Below are positions 22,731 to 34,290 of a stretch of 64,000 nucleotides of DNA, in pieces (the first letter of the stretch is position 1; every line of letters begins with the position of its first letter). The notes below the pieces were generated by a model. It searched no databases and had not been told where the DNA came from. It saw only the letters and a list, made by a program, of their open reading frames with translations. Both the position numbers and the translations under genes were made by a program. The DNA lies in NCBI GenBank assembly GCA_023055505.1, contig JALIRH010000004.1, forward strand, positions 51,403,115 through 51,467,114, given 5' to 3'. Source of the stretch: Callipepla californica brunnescens. Lineage: Eukaryota > Chordata > Aves > Galliformes > Odontophoridae.

Positions 22731-23195
22731 AGGCTTGCCTGGGCCACACGGAGTACAGAGGAGCTGTCTTGGGCGGCACAGAAAAAGTACCTCAGGAACA
22801 AAACTTGTCTTTGATATATATAATATTCGTTACAAGCTGATCAACAACAAGAAACATAAAAGCAGCGGTGTAGGTGACCTCGTCTTGCGGAAAATAAAGC
22901 ATCAGCTTCCGGCTCCATGGCAGTGGCCACAGTTCTTAGAGAGTTCCCAGGGCGTTCGACAGACATTGTCCAGAAAGTTTGCTCGCTCCCTGGGAGCTCA
23001 GCGCTCAGGGGAGGGACCCTGTGAGCGGCTCTCTGGGCACAGCACCAGCACTGGCCTCAGCCCCTGCTGCCTCCCAGCTCCCTGGCCCCACTGCTCCCTG
23101 CCCCCAGGGGCTGTGGCTCCTGGCCCAGCCCTCCCAGCCACGAGCAAACTCCCACCCAGCCCCACTGACCTCCCCTCTCTCTTTTCTTCCAGATC
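22731..23195 (+). other. 5' region of the ITPRIPL1-like gene with splice acceptor
   Basis: No protein recognised. It ends in a pyrimidine-rich tract and acceptor (cttttcttccag, AG 23191-23192) four bases before an ATG, as expected if the gene has a non-coding first exon. The 5-bp site that was the target of the provirus in the other copy is present here, empty, at 23025-23029. Confidence 0.5.
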
Positions 23196-23421
23196 ATGGC
23201 TTTGGCGTTTATCTTCGCCTTGGTGGCGCAGACACTGCCACTTGCTGGCGACGAGTTTCATGAGGACATCTTCATCCGCATGTGGTAGCGTGAGGTGTAT
23301 CTGCGAGAGCAGATGAAAGAGCTGCTGCAGGAGGTGGAGCAGAGCGACCAGGACGACAGCAGGACGGGAATGCTAGCTTTGCTGCCTTCCTTGAAGATCA
23401 TGGGTGTTCTTTGTGTTTTTG
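23196..23421 (+). pseudogene. ITPRIPL1-like signal-peptide segment with in-frame stop (H1)
   Basis: ATG at 23196 starts a typical signal peptide (MALAFIFALVAQTLPLAG). TAG at 23286-23288 stops it after 30 codons; the same frame then continues with YLREQMKELLQEVEQ and the membrane segment LLPSLKIMGVLCVF. The stop is also present in H2 (53440-53442), so it predates the duplication. The last 56 bases (23366-23421) are repeated almost exactly at 24043-24098, just where the long open frame begins. Confidence 0.65.
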
Positions 23422-24046
23422 TACTAGTCCGCTCTTTACTCCAGGCAAGGTACAACGGTTTTCCTCCATCTGGAATATTCCTGGGATGTTCAAGTGCGCA
23501 ATCCTAAAACTTAGGCAGAAAGCTTCAAAGCTGTGCGCCCCGATCCTGGCAGTGCCAGAGTCACAGCTCACCGCGGTGTGCCTGCGCCAATCAAACACTG
23601 TGCCACGAGAGCCAGAATCCTCAGAGGAAGAAAACGCCTCCGGATGCAACACTGCCCTTAGAAGGCCCTGCGGCCGATCCCGAGCTGCACCAGCTCCTGC
23701 CGGCCCTGCAAGGGAACACTGCACCTCCGGCCTGGCCTCTGGGCCTTCCTGCGTCGGGGCACACAGCACTCTCATCAGCCGCCCCTAGGCCGGTGGCTGG
23801 GGCCTACAGGGCCCTTGGGATCCCTGGCGGAGCAGCCACTGGCTTCTGAGAGTTTCAGTGCTGTCCCATGGACAGATGTTGGGTGCTGTCAGCTACACTG
23901 CTGTCCAGCCGACAGCCGTTGGCATTCATCAGTTACACATTGCTGTCAGGCCGACAGCCATTGCGGTCCATCAGAACCAGAGAATGAGAGAATCAGGGAT
24001 TAGGAGAATTACAAATTCACAGGCATGGCAGCGGTGCCCCAGGGGA

Positions 24047-25468
24047 ATGGTCGCTTTGTTGCCTTCCTTGAAGATCATGGGTGTTCTTTGTGTTTTCGGA
24101 CTTCTGTTCTGGTTAATATGGAAGATCGAGAAAAAGTTCAGGGAGGATCAAGACAACAGTGATGAGGAGAGCTGCAGCAGGGAGGAGGAGCAAGAGCAGG
24201 AGGAGCAGCAGGAGCAGGAGGCTGAGGAGCAGGAGGAGAAGGAGGTGAAGGTCCAGGATGAGCAGAACGATAGTGGTGAGGTGAAGGAAGAGGAGGTAGA
24301 AAAGCTGCAGGAAGAAGATGAGGAGGAGAACGTGCAAGAGGAAGGAGTTCATCAGTCACGTTTCCTTCCAGAATCTTTTGGGCCAAACGAGGACCTTAAG
24401 GAACTTGGAGACAGTCTGCTGTACCTAGTGAATATCCTCATCGATATAGCTCAGAATGTTGTGTTAGATACATTCTTTCCAGTACCAGAGCAATCCTTTG
24501 TGGTGGGCAGTACCTACGAAGGCTGGGGTCTCCCTGTGGGGGAAACTGTCTTCCGCTTTCTTGTGTCCCTGAAACCCCGACGTGGGCACATTTTCCACCT
24601 GGAACTGGGCACCACACGGGAGCTGCCAATACAGAACTCCCGTATCCGTGTAGAGCTGAAATGCACGTGTGGGCAGGAGCAGGATCTGAAAATGCTGTGT
24701 TTCCTCCACACCTCTGCGGACGAGCTGAGAAATCAGCAACCCAGCCTCCTAGACACCCTCTGCAGTGGCCCCTACCTAGACGTGGAGAAGACTGCCCGCT
24801 GGTTCGGGGCGGTGTTCAAAAATGCCTGGAAATGCGTGCCTCTGTCAGCAGCATGCCACTTGAATGCGGTGCACTACAAGCGCTCCTGCAGGTTTCAACT
24901 GACTCCTATGATCCAAAGAACATTCTTGATCGATGTCATGTTTGGCGTACAGCAAGCCGATACTGACATCTTTCTGAGCAGCCAGGAGTCAGAGGCTGCT
25001 TATACACCCAGCACAGCCTGGCCGCAGACCTGTGCAGTGGCAGAGGCAAAGTTCTTCAAGCATATAGCCGCCCGTGCTGGGGAGGACAGTTTCCACCTGG
25101 GATGTCTGAAAGTGTGTGCCTACATCCTGGTGGGCTACAACTTTTCCACCCACGAGCTGAAGACAGTGCTCATGCACCTCCTGACTGCCATCCCTGTGGA
25201 ATGCTGGAGTTGGAGGCACTTTGTGCAGCGGATGGAAGACATCTTGCACTACCTACAGTGCTGCGTGGTGGAGAAACGGCTGGACCACTTCCTCATAGGA
25301 AATGAGGCGGTGCCTGCAGAGATTATCTTGCCGTGGGAATTCCGAGTGTCCGTACCGCCCAGCCTGTTCCAGCGTGTGGCACGGGATCCAGACAGACATG
25401 AGCAGGTGCTGTATGAGACGGGGATGCTGCGAGATCGGTTCACAACTCTGCTGACAAGTGGGAAATGA
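24047..25468 (+). CDS. ITPRIPL1-like: ITPRIPL1-like protein, Mab-21-type domain (H1)
   Basis: The open frame runs from 23858, but the ATG at 24047 is preferred because family-like sequence starts there (473 residues). In order: a membrane-spanning segment (about residues 3-26), a Glu-rich stretch (about 32-95), then the globular ITPRIP/Mab-21-like domain with LKPRRGHIFHLEL, DVEKTARWFGAVFKNAW, ELKTVLMHLLTAIP and DHFLIGNEAVP. In the family this is a nucleotidyltransferase-fold domain without an established enzymatic activity, and ITPRIP itself binds inositol trisphosphate receptors. Proteins of this family usually have a signal peptide before the membrane segment; here it is separated by a stop and a 0.6-kb insert. 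AATAAA follows at 25771. Whether the gene is expressed is unknown. Confidence 0.8.
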   Translation: MVALLPSLKIMGVLCVFGLLFWLIWKIEKKFREDQDNSDEESCSREEEQEQEEQQEQEAEEQEEKEVKVQDEQNDSGEVKEEEVEKLQEEDEEENVQEEGVHQSRFLPESFGPNEDLKELGDSLLYLVNILIDIAQNVVLDTFFPVPEQSFVVGSTYEGWGLPVGETVFRFLVSLKPRRGHIFHLELGTTRELPIQNSRIRVELKCTCGQEQDLKMLCFLHTSADELRNQQPSLLDTLCSGPYLDVEKTARWFGAVFKNAWKCVPLSAACHLNAVHYKRSCRFQLTPMIQRTFLIDVMFGVQQADTDIFLSSQESEAAYTPSTAWPQTCAVAEAKFFKHIAARAGEDSFHLGCLKVCAYILVGYNFSTHELKTVLMHLLTAIPVECWSWRHFVQRMEDILHYLQCCVVEKRLDHFLIGNEAVPAEIILPWEFRVSVPPSLFQRVARDPDRHEQVLYETGMLRDRFTTLLTSGK

Positions 25469-26253
25469 CAGACTTCCACTTGTCCCACAGCCGAGCAAGG
25501 TGGACGTGGAGAAGACGCTCCTCAGTAATCATCCATCAAATGAGCTGTGCGTGTCTGAGTGCTGCAGAAGCCCAGGCTCCTATCTGCTTGCAGTCGGACT
25601 GCAGAATGCAGCCAATTTTTCCATGACGTGCAGATTGACCAGAGTCCTCCTCTCCTACTCCTGCAGCTTGGCAAAATCCTGTTAAATCTGAGGCCACATG
25701 CTCTCCACACACCCTTCACAAGAGAGTTTTCCAGTTTTATCCTTACTGTTATTTGTCTGTTTTTTGACTTAATAAATAATGTTCACCTCAACCAACAGGT
25801 TGCAGTGTTTTGGTTTCCAATCTCCCCCCATCCCCTGCAAGAGAGGGTGTGAGCAGACGGCCGCGTGGTTCTGAGCTGCGTGCCAGCCCCAAAAACAAAG
25901 CATAACTGTCCCACTCTGTGGGAAGGTTAGGATGTCACAGGCAGGCTCCAGGATACCCTGCTCCCCTGCATCCTCTTTCCCAAACTTACCGCTGTGGAAG
26001 GACAGACAAATATACAAAACAGAGACCGAGTGTTGACGGAAGGGGCCAGAGGGGAATGTTTATGTTTAAAGTGTAAAACAGGTACTTGACAGCATGACCT
26101 GGTATCTGATCGAAAGCAATGACCAGGTGCTATTTGAGGTGTTTAGATAACAACCATTTGCTGTTGTTTAGATGACTAAGGGATTTATGTTTTATTTGGT
26201 CTCTGTATGATCAGCGAAGCGTCGCCATAGAGTGTGAACCTGCAGTACTCAGC
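25469..26253 (+). other. 3' UTR, polyadenylation signal and flank of ITPRIPL1-like gene (H1)
   Basis: AATAAA at 25771-25776, followed by a GT-containing stretch, gives a 3' UTR of about 320 bases. From about 25800 to 26253 I see no gene. The segment ends where a Soprano-type LTR fragment begins. Confidence 0.6.
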
Positions 26254-26542
26254 TGTCAATGGTTTGTGGGCTGGTTCGGCCCGGTTCCATGACAACTGAG
26301 GAAAGAGACCCACGGGCCCACACCCCGGACAAGGGGAAGGGGGAAAGGGAAAAGGGAAAAGGGAGATGGGCCCCGAAACAAAACAGCAGCAACGATCTGA
26401 GGAGGAAAGCTAATTTACTAAATAAGATATCAGAAAGCAAAATAACACAATATAATACAATATTTGGAATGGAGGCTAATGAATCAAATAAGTGAGCAAG
26501 AGAGAGTGTCCGAAAAACCGAAGGTCTTAGGCTACCGCTGAA
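26254..26542 (-). mobile_element. Soprano-type LTR fragment, R-U5 (S3)
   Basis: Reverse complement of the last 290 or so bases of the LTR, ending in TTGACA at 26254. The flank beyond the U5 end is host sequence, not a primer-binding site, so it is from a 3' or solo LTR. It is cut inside R, where it meets gammaretrovirus-like sequence at a short shared word (tgaaaag). Confidence 0.8.
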
Positions 26543-28896
26543 AAGTTCTTTTTGAAAAGTATCCTACTGATTTCTTTTTCCTGGCCCATTCCTGGGTCAG
26601 CACTCCAAAAGCAGTCCCTTTGTCTGTGTTTACAAAAATAATAAAACAAGAAAAGGTTCCTCCCATCGAGGAGTTAGAGACGACACTTTCCATGCTTTAA
26701 TGAAACCTTTGTCTCCTAGACCGATTTTGTGTATTACCATATCTAGTGGGGGGAGGTGTTGTACCACCAGTCCTTTCTTTCTTAATTCATTCCTTCTCTA
26801 AGTCCTCCCGTAATTTAGCCTTATACTACAATCATGGGTTAAATCTTCATCCGGTTCCCCGTATAAAAATTGAGCAGGATTTTGCAAGCTTGCAGTTTCT
26901 ATTCATATTTATTCATATTTCAGTAGTCCAGCATCTGTAATCCACTTATCTGCTTTTTATTGTCGTACTCTCCTTATGTTAGGTGGAGTATACACCTTTA
27001 ATTCACCCCCGAAAGTAATCTTCCCTGCTTCTTCTACTAACAGAGCTACAGAGACAATTGCTTGTAAACAGACAGGCCGTGAATCGTAAGAACAGCTTCT
27101 CTACGGTAAAGACAACTGTAAGTCATCCAGATACAAAGGTGCTACTCCCTATTAATTGATCTGTTGGGCCAGATGTTTTGGATAATAAGCCTGTCGATGA
27201 GAAAGCAGGATCGACATCCTGTTGCCCCAACAGATGTCTGCCTTCAGGAATCATAAGGAGCTCTGCCCCTTCAAGGTTTGAAAACTGACCCTTAGGTTAG
27301 ATCCCCTCTATAACCAGAGTTTGGAATGTGATGAAAAGTACTTTTTGAAAAGTATCCTACTGATTTCTTTTTCCTGGCCCATTCCTGGGTCAGTACTCCA
27401 AAAGAAGTCCCTTTGTCTGTATTTACAAAAAAGATGAAATGGCCTTTTTATATCAGGTAAGCTTAACACTCGTGCAATAACAAGATCTGCCCTTAAATCT
27501 TCTAATCTTTGCTCATCCTTCTGACTCCACTCCACTTTACCAATCCATCTTGTTCTAGTTTCTGGTCTAAAAACTTTACCTTACTACTATAATTCTCAGT
27601 ATATTGTTTACAGTATCCTAGCAGCCCTAAGATCTGCCTCACCGGCCTTTTACTCCTCAGGGCTTTTTTTAAAGATAAAATCCCATTTATCCGTTCTGGA
27701 TCTAATTTCATAATTTCCCTTTCTTAACCAATGTCCCAAATATTTCACTTCCTCTTCTGTAAATTGTAATTTTACCTTTGAAACTTTCAACCCCTTTGAA
27801 CCGAAGAAATTTAATAATTTAATGCTCCCCTGTCTAACTGTTTCCTTGTCTGTTTCAGCTAATAGTAAATCATCTGCGTATTGTACTAAGGTTACCTGTG
27901 GGTTTGAGTCATCGGTTTTTAGGACTTGCTCAAGGGCTTGTCCAAACAAGTTAGGGGATTCTGTGAGTCCCTGTGGGAGCACTATCCATCTAAGTTGTTG
28001 CTTTCTACGGGTGTTTGGATCTTCCCCTTTGAAGGCAAAGTAGTCTCTGCATTCTGCTTTCAGGGGGCAGGTCCAAAAAGCATCCTTTAAATCAATTACA
28101 CTGTGCCACTTAGATTCTGGGTTTCATTGACTGAGCAGGGCATAGGGGTTTGCCACTACTGGGAAACGGGTAATTGTTCTCTTATTCATTTCCCTTAAGT
28201 TGTGGAACAATCTGTATGTGTCATCAGGTGTGGGGCTTTTTTGTTGGTTTTTCTTTGTTTGTTTTGTTTTGTTTTGTTTTGTTTTGTTTTACAGGGAATA
28301 TAGGAGTATTACAGGGAGACGTACAGGGCTGTAATCAGGGCTCTAATAGCCAATAGGCCTTTAGATATCAATTTTTCAATTTGCCTTCCTGTGAAATAGG
28401 ATATTGTTTGATGCTAATTGGGATCCCTGGATCCTTTACTGTTACTTCAGAGGGTTCTATGTCTAACTTCCCTACTGATTCTGGAGTATACCAAACTTCT
28501 GGGTTAATTCTAGCCTCATCTTCTATCGTTAGAGTACATGGCTTAACAGTTCTCTATCTTTTACTTCCAAATTGATTCCTAACTCCACAATTAAATCTCT
28601 CCCTAGCCAATTATATTCTGCTTTAGATACCAATAAAAAAACCCAATTCCACAGGTGCTAGGTGATTCTATTTCTACCTGCTTTATAACAGGGTACCATA
28701 AAAGGTTCCCTTTTGCTCCAATTACTAGTAGCTTTTCCGAGGATAAAGAACATCCTCGAGGTAAATATTGAACAGTCGATCTTTCTGCCCCAGAGTCTAC
28801 CAAAAATTCCATTTCCTGACGCTGAGAACCCAGTTTCAATTTTATCAAGGGCTCTTTTCTATCCAGGGTCCCCAGCACATAAAGCCCCTGACCCCC
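26543..28896 (-). pseudogene. pol: Gammaretrovirus-like pol, rearranged copy G3
   Basis: Protease (28603-28878, LVDSGAERS), RT palm with YADDLLLA (about 27875), thumb, connection, and integrase tail to about 26640, in the usual order. At the extreme left a 90-base RT piece (26543-26635, normally found near 27335) is joined out of place to the truncated integrase tail. RNase H and the integrase core are missing, and the shared frameshift at KWSG is present. Confidence 0.82.
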
Positions 28897-29352
28897 TCAG
28901 TCCTCCTTAAACATTTTCTCGTCCTGGATTCTCTTTCTATAGTCTTTCTTCATGTGTCCCTTTTTCTGACAGTAGAAGCATTCTACTGTCCTCATATCTC
29001 TGGGTCTCGTCTGGTTAGGTTAAAGCACGTTGTCTGCCTGAGGAATATTCCCTCTTCTCCTTGCCTGAAACACCCCCATCTGTCCTTCTTTTACCGCAGA
29101 TCTCAGAAGTTTTGCATGCCTCTTCTGAGTCTCCTCCTCTCACCTTACATATACTTTCTGAGCCTCTCTTTAGCAATTCGTCTAATCCTCTCTTCTGCCA
29201 ATCCTCCAATTTCTCTGTTTTCCCTCAAATATCCAGGACCTAGCTACAAACTGCATTTTCAGGAGAGCTTGCCGCACAGGGGTAGCAGGATCTAATCCTG
29301 AATATAACTAACTTTTTTGGGTAGTCTCTCAAACCACTCGGTAGGAGTTTCA

Positions 29353-29390
<38 letters not shown>

Positions 29391-30343
29391 CGCTAAAAAG
29401 CCTTATTAAGATTCTCTAATCCCTTGAATAAAAAGAACTCGCAAATCTGCCATGTGAGTACGATGTTCCTGGTTCTGATTATCCCAGCTTGGCCATTGTA
29501 AGGGCCACTCTATATCTGCTCCTGGGCCAGCCTGGTGTTGCTGATCCTAAATTTCCATACCTACTCTCCTGATCATATCCCTTTCTTCTGCTGTTAATAG
29601 TATGCCCAAAATTGCCTGTATCTCATCCCAGGTATAAAGGCTGGGACCTAGCCTCTCTGAGAACCCTAAAGGATCCTCTAGCAAATTCCCCATCTCCTTC
29701 TTAAATTCCCTTACGTCTCCTGAGTTTAAGGGAACTGAAACATATCCAACTCCTGGGTTTGATCCCCCGGTGGCTACGGGTATTTCTCTTAAAGGGAGAA
29801 GGTTTCTTCCTCGACTCTCTCTCCTGCCTAGTTTCCCTTCTAGCGATCCTTTTCCTAGGGAAGTCTAGGGGTTCAGATTCAGGTTCGTCTCCTGAATCAG
29901 ATTCAGCATGCTCCAGAGGAGCTACTGGATTCTGTGTGGGGGGGAGGGTATGGGGGGGAGGGCGGGGGGGGGATAGTGTATAATGTCCTCCTCTGTTGTA
30001 TTCCTTTTTTTTTTTTTTTTTTTTAAACTAAAGGGAATACAAAGGTTCGAAAATCAGATTCTACCCATAATTTGGCATACTCGCTCTCTCCTAGATTGAA
30101 AGGCTGCTTTTCATTCACATAAGTATTTAGAGCCTGGCAGATCCGGTCCTCAAAGGATCCGAATACTGGCCAGAACAACTGATCTACCCTTATCTGTTTT
30201 CCTCCCCACACCTCCATACAGTAATGTACCATCTTCACCTCACTCTTTCCTCGTCTAGAGGGAGAATTGCCCCAGTGTTTTAACATTAAACCTAGGGGGC
30301 TTTCGAGTGGTGTGTCTGGTAGCTTCACCTGCGAGCCACCCAT
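28897..30343 (-). pseudogene. gag: Gammaretrovirus-like gag, copy G3
   Basis: Same layout as G1: ATG at 30341-30343, matrix, major-homology-like ETPTEWFERL near 29340, and a nucleocapsid knuckle lacking the last Cys near 28975. It ends at TGA 28897-28899. The T run in capsid is 33 bases here (29355-29387), the longest of the four copies. Confidence 0.83.
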
Positions 30344-30376
30344 GGGGTCAGAGGGCTTACTCAGCCTCTGGAGGAC

Positions 30377-30800
30377 AGCTAATTTACTAAATAAGATATC
30401 AGGAAGCAAAATAACTAACACAATAGAATACAGTATCATTGGAATGGAGGCTAATGAATCAAATAAAGTGAGCAAGAGAGAGCGTCCGATAAACCCAAGG
30501 CCTTACGCTAACGCTGAAGGCGGACGGCAGCGAGCACCCACTGCCGAGTGATCCCGAAGGAAAGAGAGTGTCCCGTGACCGCAGACGGTTTTGATCTTTT
30601 CCCTCTGAGCGGAAAACACGTAAAAATACAAAGCATCGCAAAGTCCTCTGGGGAATGGAGTTCTCCCTCTCTTCGGAGATAGGCATACCCACAACTATCG
30701 ACCCACAGAGCTGCAGCATTAACTCTCCAACTCCCAATACACCACATGATGTTATGATGTGGAATCTCAGCAATACAAGAAAAATCATAAAACCGTGACA
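30377..30800 (-). mobile_element. Soprano-type LTR, truncated U5 (S4)
   Basis: Same 424-bp truncated LTR and same junction to the gag leader as at 14484-14907. The 3' UTR and polypurine tract follow at 30801-30946. Confidence 0.87.
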
Positions 30801-30946
30801 TTCCACCCCTTTTTCAACACCATTCCATCATGCTTCATATACATATATGAATATATCTTTCTGTAGATATATGTATGTGTGTGTATATAGAGACAGATAG
30901 CTACATACAGAAATAACTATGAACAGATATTAAATACAAACACACG

Positions 30947-31393
30947 TGTTGTGGTTTTGCGGTTTTGATGCCGGTACTCCACATCAGAAGGTCACGCAGG
31001 CAGTGAATGCTGCGGGGAGCAGCAGAGGGGCGGAGCTCCGCACCGGACGCCAGGCGCGCGCGGCTCTGGGCGCGCTCTCTCGGCTCCCGTGGAAATTCAG
31101 CACGAGTGCTTCCCGTGCAGTTCCTCCGTGACGTAAGCTCCCAGTTTTCTGGTTTGGAACTTTGTCTCTCTCTCAGTTGTTCAATTGTATGAGATTTGGT
31201 AAAGTTACCGTTCCTTCTCAGCTCGTGCCGTTGGTTTTTTTTACAGACCCATCTATTCCCTCTGTTCCCCCTCCCCCGGGAGCGCGCGGCTCTGCTGGGG
31301 CGGCCGCTGACGGTGCCGTTTTTTTTTCTTTCTTCCCTTTCTCTCTCCCTTCTCGGTTTCCCTTGGGTTGCTGTCACGGATAACACCGTGACA
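30947..31393 (+). mobile_element. Diverged LTR-like insertion, + orientation (S4)
   Basis: Copy of the segment at 15054-15500 at the identical position in the element, so one insertion was carried along by amplification. Confidence 0.6.
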
Positions 31394-33185
31394 ACATACA
31401 ACATACATAGATACGTGGAATTACTGAGGGCGCTCTCCAGACATCCAATTCCCTTGTGGTACACATTGAACATCCCCATTCTTCTGCACCGCTTATTTTT
31501 CTTTTCTTTATTTTTTTTTTCTTTTTCTCTTTCAGTCAGCTCAACTTTGGCAGCTCGATCTACCTGATGGTTATTTTGTTGTGCTTCAGTTGCCCGGCTC
31601 TTAGGAGCATGAGCATCTACATGGCGCACCTTTACAACCATGTTCTTTATTCGGGCAGCAGTATCTTTCCACAGTTCAGCAGCCCAAATAGGTTTACCCT
31701 TCCGTTGCCAGCCATTTCGTTCCCATTGCTGTAACCACCCCCATAGAGCATTTGCCACCATCCATGAGTCAGGGTAAAGATAAAGCACTGGCCACCTCTC
31801 ACGTTCAGCAGTACTGAAGGCTAATTGGACAGCCTTTACCTCTGCAAATTGGCTCGATTCTCCTTCTCCTTCAGTGGCCTCTGCAGCTCGTCGCGTGGGG
31901 CTCCACGCAGCAGATTTCCATCTGCGGTGCTTTCCCACAAAGCGACACGATCCATCTGTGAACAGGGCATATCTCTTCTCATCTTCTGGCAGTTCGTTAT
32001 ATGGTGGGGCTTCTTTAGCACGTGACACCTCCTCTGCTGGTGTTGTTCCAAACTTTCTACCTTCAGGCCAGTCCATGATCACCTCCAGGATTCCTGGACG
32101 GTTGGGGTTCCCCATCCGAGCTCGCTGTGTAATCAGCGCAGTCCACTTACTCCAAGTGGCATCAGTAGCATGATGGGTGGAGGGAACCGTTCCTTTGAAC
32201 ATCCAGTTCAGCACTGGCAGTCGAGGTGCCAGAAGGAGCTGCGTTTCAGAACCGATTACTCTGGAAGCAGCTCAGACGCCCTCGTATGCGGCCAAGATCT
32301 CCTTCTCAGTTGGAGTGTAGCGCTCCTCAGACCCCCTGTATGCTCGACTCCAGAAACCAAGGGGTCGGCCTCGGGTCTCTCCAGTAGCTCTTTGCCACAA
32401 ACTCCAAGTGGGACCTTCCTTTCCAGCAGCAGTGTAGAGGATGTTCTTTACATCCTGTCCCGTCCGCACTGGCCCCAGGGCCACGGCACGGGCTATCTCC
32501 TGCTTCATTTGCTCAAAAGCCTGCTGCTGCTCAGGACCCCACACAAAATCATTCTTCTTCCGCGTCACCTGATAAAGGGGGCTCGCAGTGAGGCTGTAGT
32601 TTGGAACATGCATTCTCCAAAAGCCCACTACACCCAAAAAAGCTTGGGTTTCTGTCTTACTGGTGGGTGGAGACATGGCAGTAATTTTGTCAATCACATC
32701 TGTAGGGATGTGACGACGTCCGTCTTGCCACTCTGTACCTAGGAACTGAATTTCCTGTGCAGGCCCTTTCAATTTGCTTCGCTTAATAGCGAAGCCAGCT
32801 CGCAGGAGGATGTGGATTATTGTCTCTCCTTTCTCAAAAACTTCCTCTGCTGTATTGCCCCATTCAGCAATGTCATCAATGTACTGCAGATGCTCAGGAG
32901 CACCGCCCTGTTCCAGTGCACTTTGGATCAACCCATGGCAAATGGTTGGGCTGTGCTTCCAGCCCTGGGGCAAACGGTTCCAGGTGTACTGAACGCCCCT
33001 CCAGGTGAAGGCAAACTGTGGCCTGCATTCTGTGGCCAAGGGAATTGAAAAGAAGGCAGTAGCAGTGTCAGTGGTGGCATACCACTTGGCTGCTTTTGAC
33101 TCCAGTTCGTACTGGAGTTGTAGCGTGTCCGGCACAGCAGCACTCAGTGGAGGTGTGACTTCGTTCAGGCCACGGTAATCTGCCG
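31394..33185 (-). pseudogene. pol: Soprano-type pol, RT fused to viral LTR (S4)
   Basis: RNase H, A-rich filler in place of integrase, and the RT C-terminal two thirds, as in S1, including the TGA at 32272-32274. To the right, RT stops at TADYRGLNEV and runs directly into U3 of the gammaretrovirus-like LTR within a shared gtca. This removes the protease, the RT N-terminus, the gag tail and the R-U5 part of the LTR seen between 17290 and 18450. A 324-codon chimeric open frame (32272-33246, -) results; its first 20 residues come from LTR sequence. Confidence 0.85.
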
Positions 33186-33511
33186 TCATCCTCTGTCTCC
33201 TTGCAGAGAAAAGAGGAATACTGCAGTCCTCTTCAGCTCTAATCACGCATGCTTCAAGGAAGATTTCCGCTTCTTTTTCTTTTTCAGTTCCTTAGAAGGT
33301 CACTACTATCTGTAGTTCACTGTGCAGGTGTCAAAACAAGACGCTGTGGCTCCAATTTACAAAAACATTTGCATATCTATTTTTAAGACTTCTACAGACT
33401 ACATAGTTCTAAGAGAAGGAAAAGAAAAACCCGTGGAAAAGTACTGACACATCTGTCTTGAGGCGGTTTGATTAACAAGTATTGAAAGTACAGAACTCAG
33501 TTTCTATCACA
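33186..33511 (-). mobile_element. Gammaretrovirus-like LTR, U3 part only (G4)
   Basis: Matches 18448-18773 and ends at TGTGATAG with the polypurine tract next to it (33512-33530). R and U5, with the TATA-like and polyadenylation sites, are missing. Confidence 0.85.
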
Positions 33512-34290
33512 ATCCCCCCTTTTCTTTTTTATCATCTTGTTCATCAAACCATGTCACGGCATCTTGAGCTAAAACATGACCTTTCCCTTTTAATTTTTTC
33601 AGGCGGTGTTTCATTGCTGCAGACATCTTATTCAGTGTATAGAGACTAGAAGCCAGCATTAAGGTAGGACTTAGTGAAGTAAACCATTTATCTATTTTCT
33701 AATTGGTGGGGGTTGTTGTCCATTCTCACCATTGTTGTCCTTGACAATCATATTGTTTCAGTTGTTGGTGTACTCGTTTTCCAAACGGAATGCCTTCAAG
33801 TTATTTCCTCAAGTTCTTAACCCCCCCCTTTCTCTCTCTCTTTTTTTTTTTTTTTTTTTTTTCCCAATGCCAATCTAAATTAATACAGTGAGCACTTTCA
33901 GTATTGCTTCGTGAGTGAGGAGATTAGGAGACAAAGATCAAGGTGATTTCACCTCGGAGGTTATTCTCATAGCCCCACCGTTGTACGACTGTGCCTCCCT
34001 CGCCTCCTCTTTTGCTTAGAGCAGCAGGGTGCATGATCTTCTCGGCAGCAGTCGTATTCTTCAGGGGAACCTCTTCTGTCCTTGCCTTATAAGTCTCCCC
34101 AGTCTCTATCTGTAGTTCCTTTTTGGATTTTTGAAAGTATCTTTTTGATTGCTCACAGAACTATCTCCCAGCTATCTTAAAAGGTATTCATAGGAAGAGT
34201 GAGTTCACCAGTGTTCATTATATACAATGCACAATACATATACAATATACATATAAAGCATATAATGGAATAACTGAGTTGTCTTGTCTG
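33512..34290 (-). pseudogene. env: Degenerate env region (G4)
   Basis: Near-identical to 18774-19551, with the KWFTSLSP membrane-end motif near 33690 and a long T run near 33841-33862. Not functional. Confidence 0.5.

Noticed and set aside
22845..23020. Possible small protein starting at an ATG near 22917 in the ITPRIPL1-like 5' region
   Set aside because: A short frame with no recognisable similarity; more likely 5' untranslated or intron sequence.
24113..24352. Leucine-rich - strand frame suggesting a membrane protein
   Set aside because: It is the antisense of the Glu-rich stretch of the ITPRIPL1-like gene (GAG codons read as CTC).
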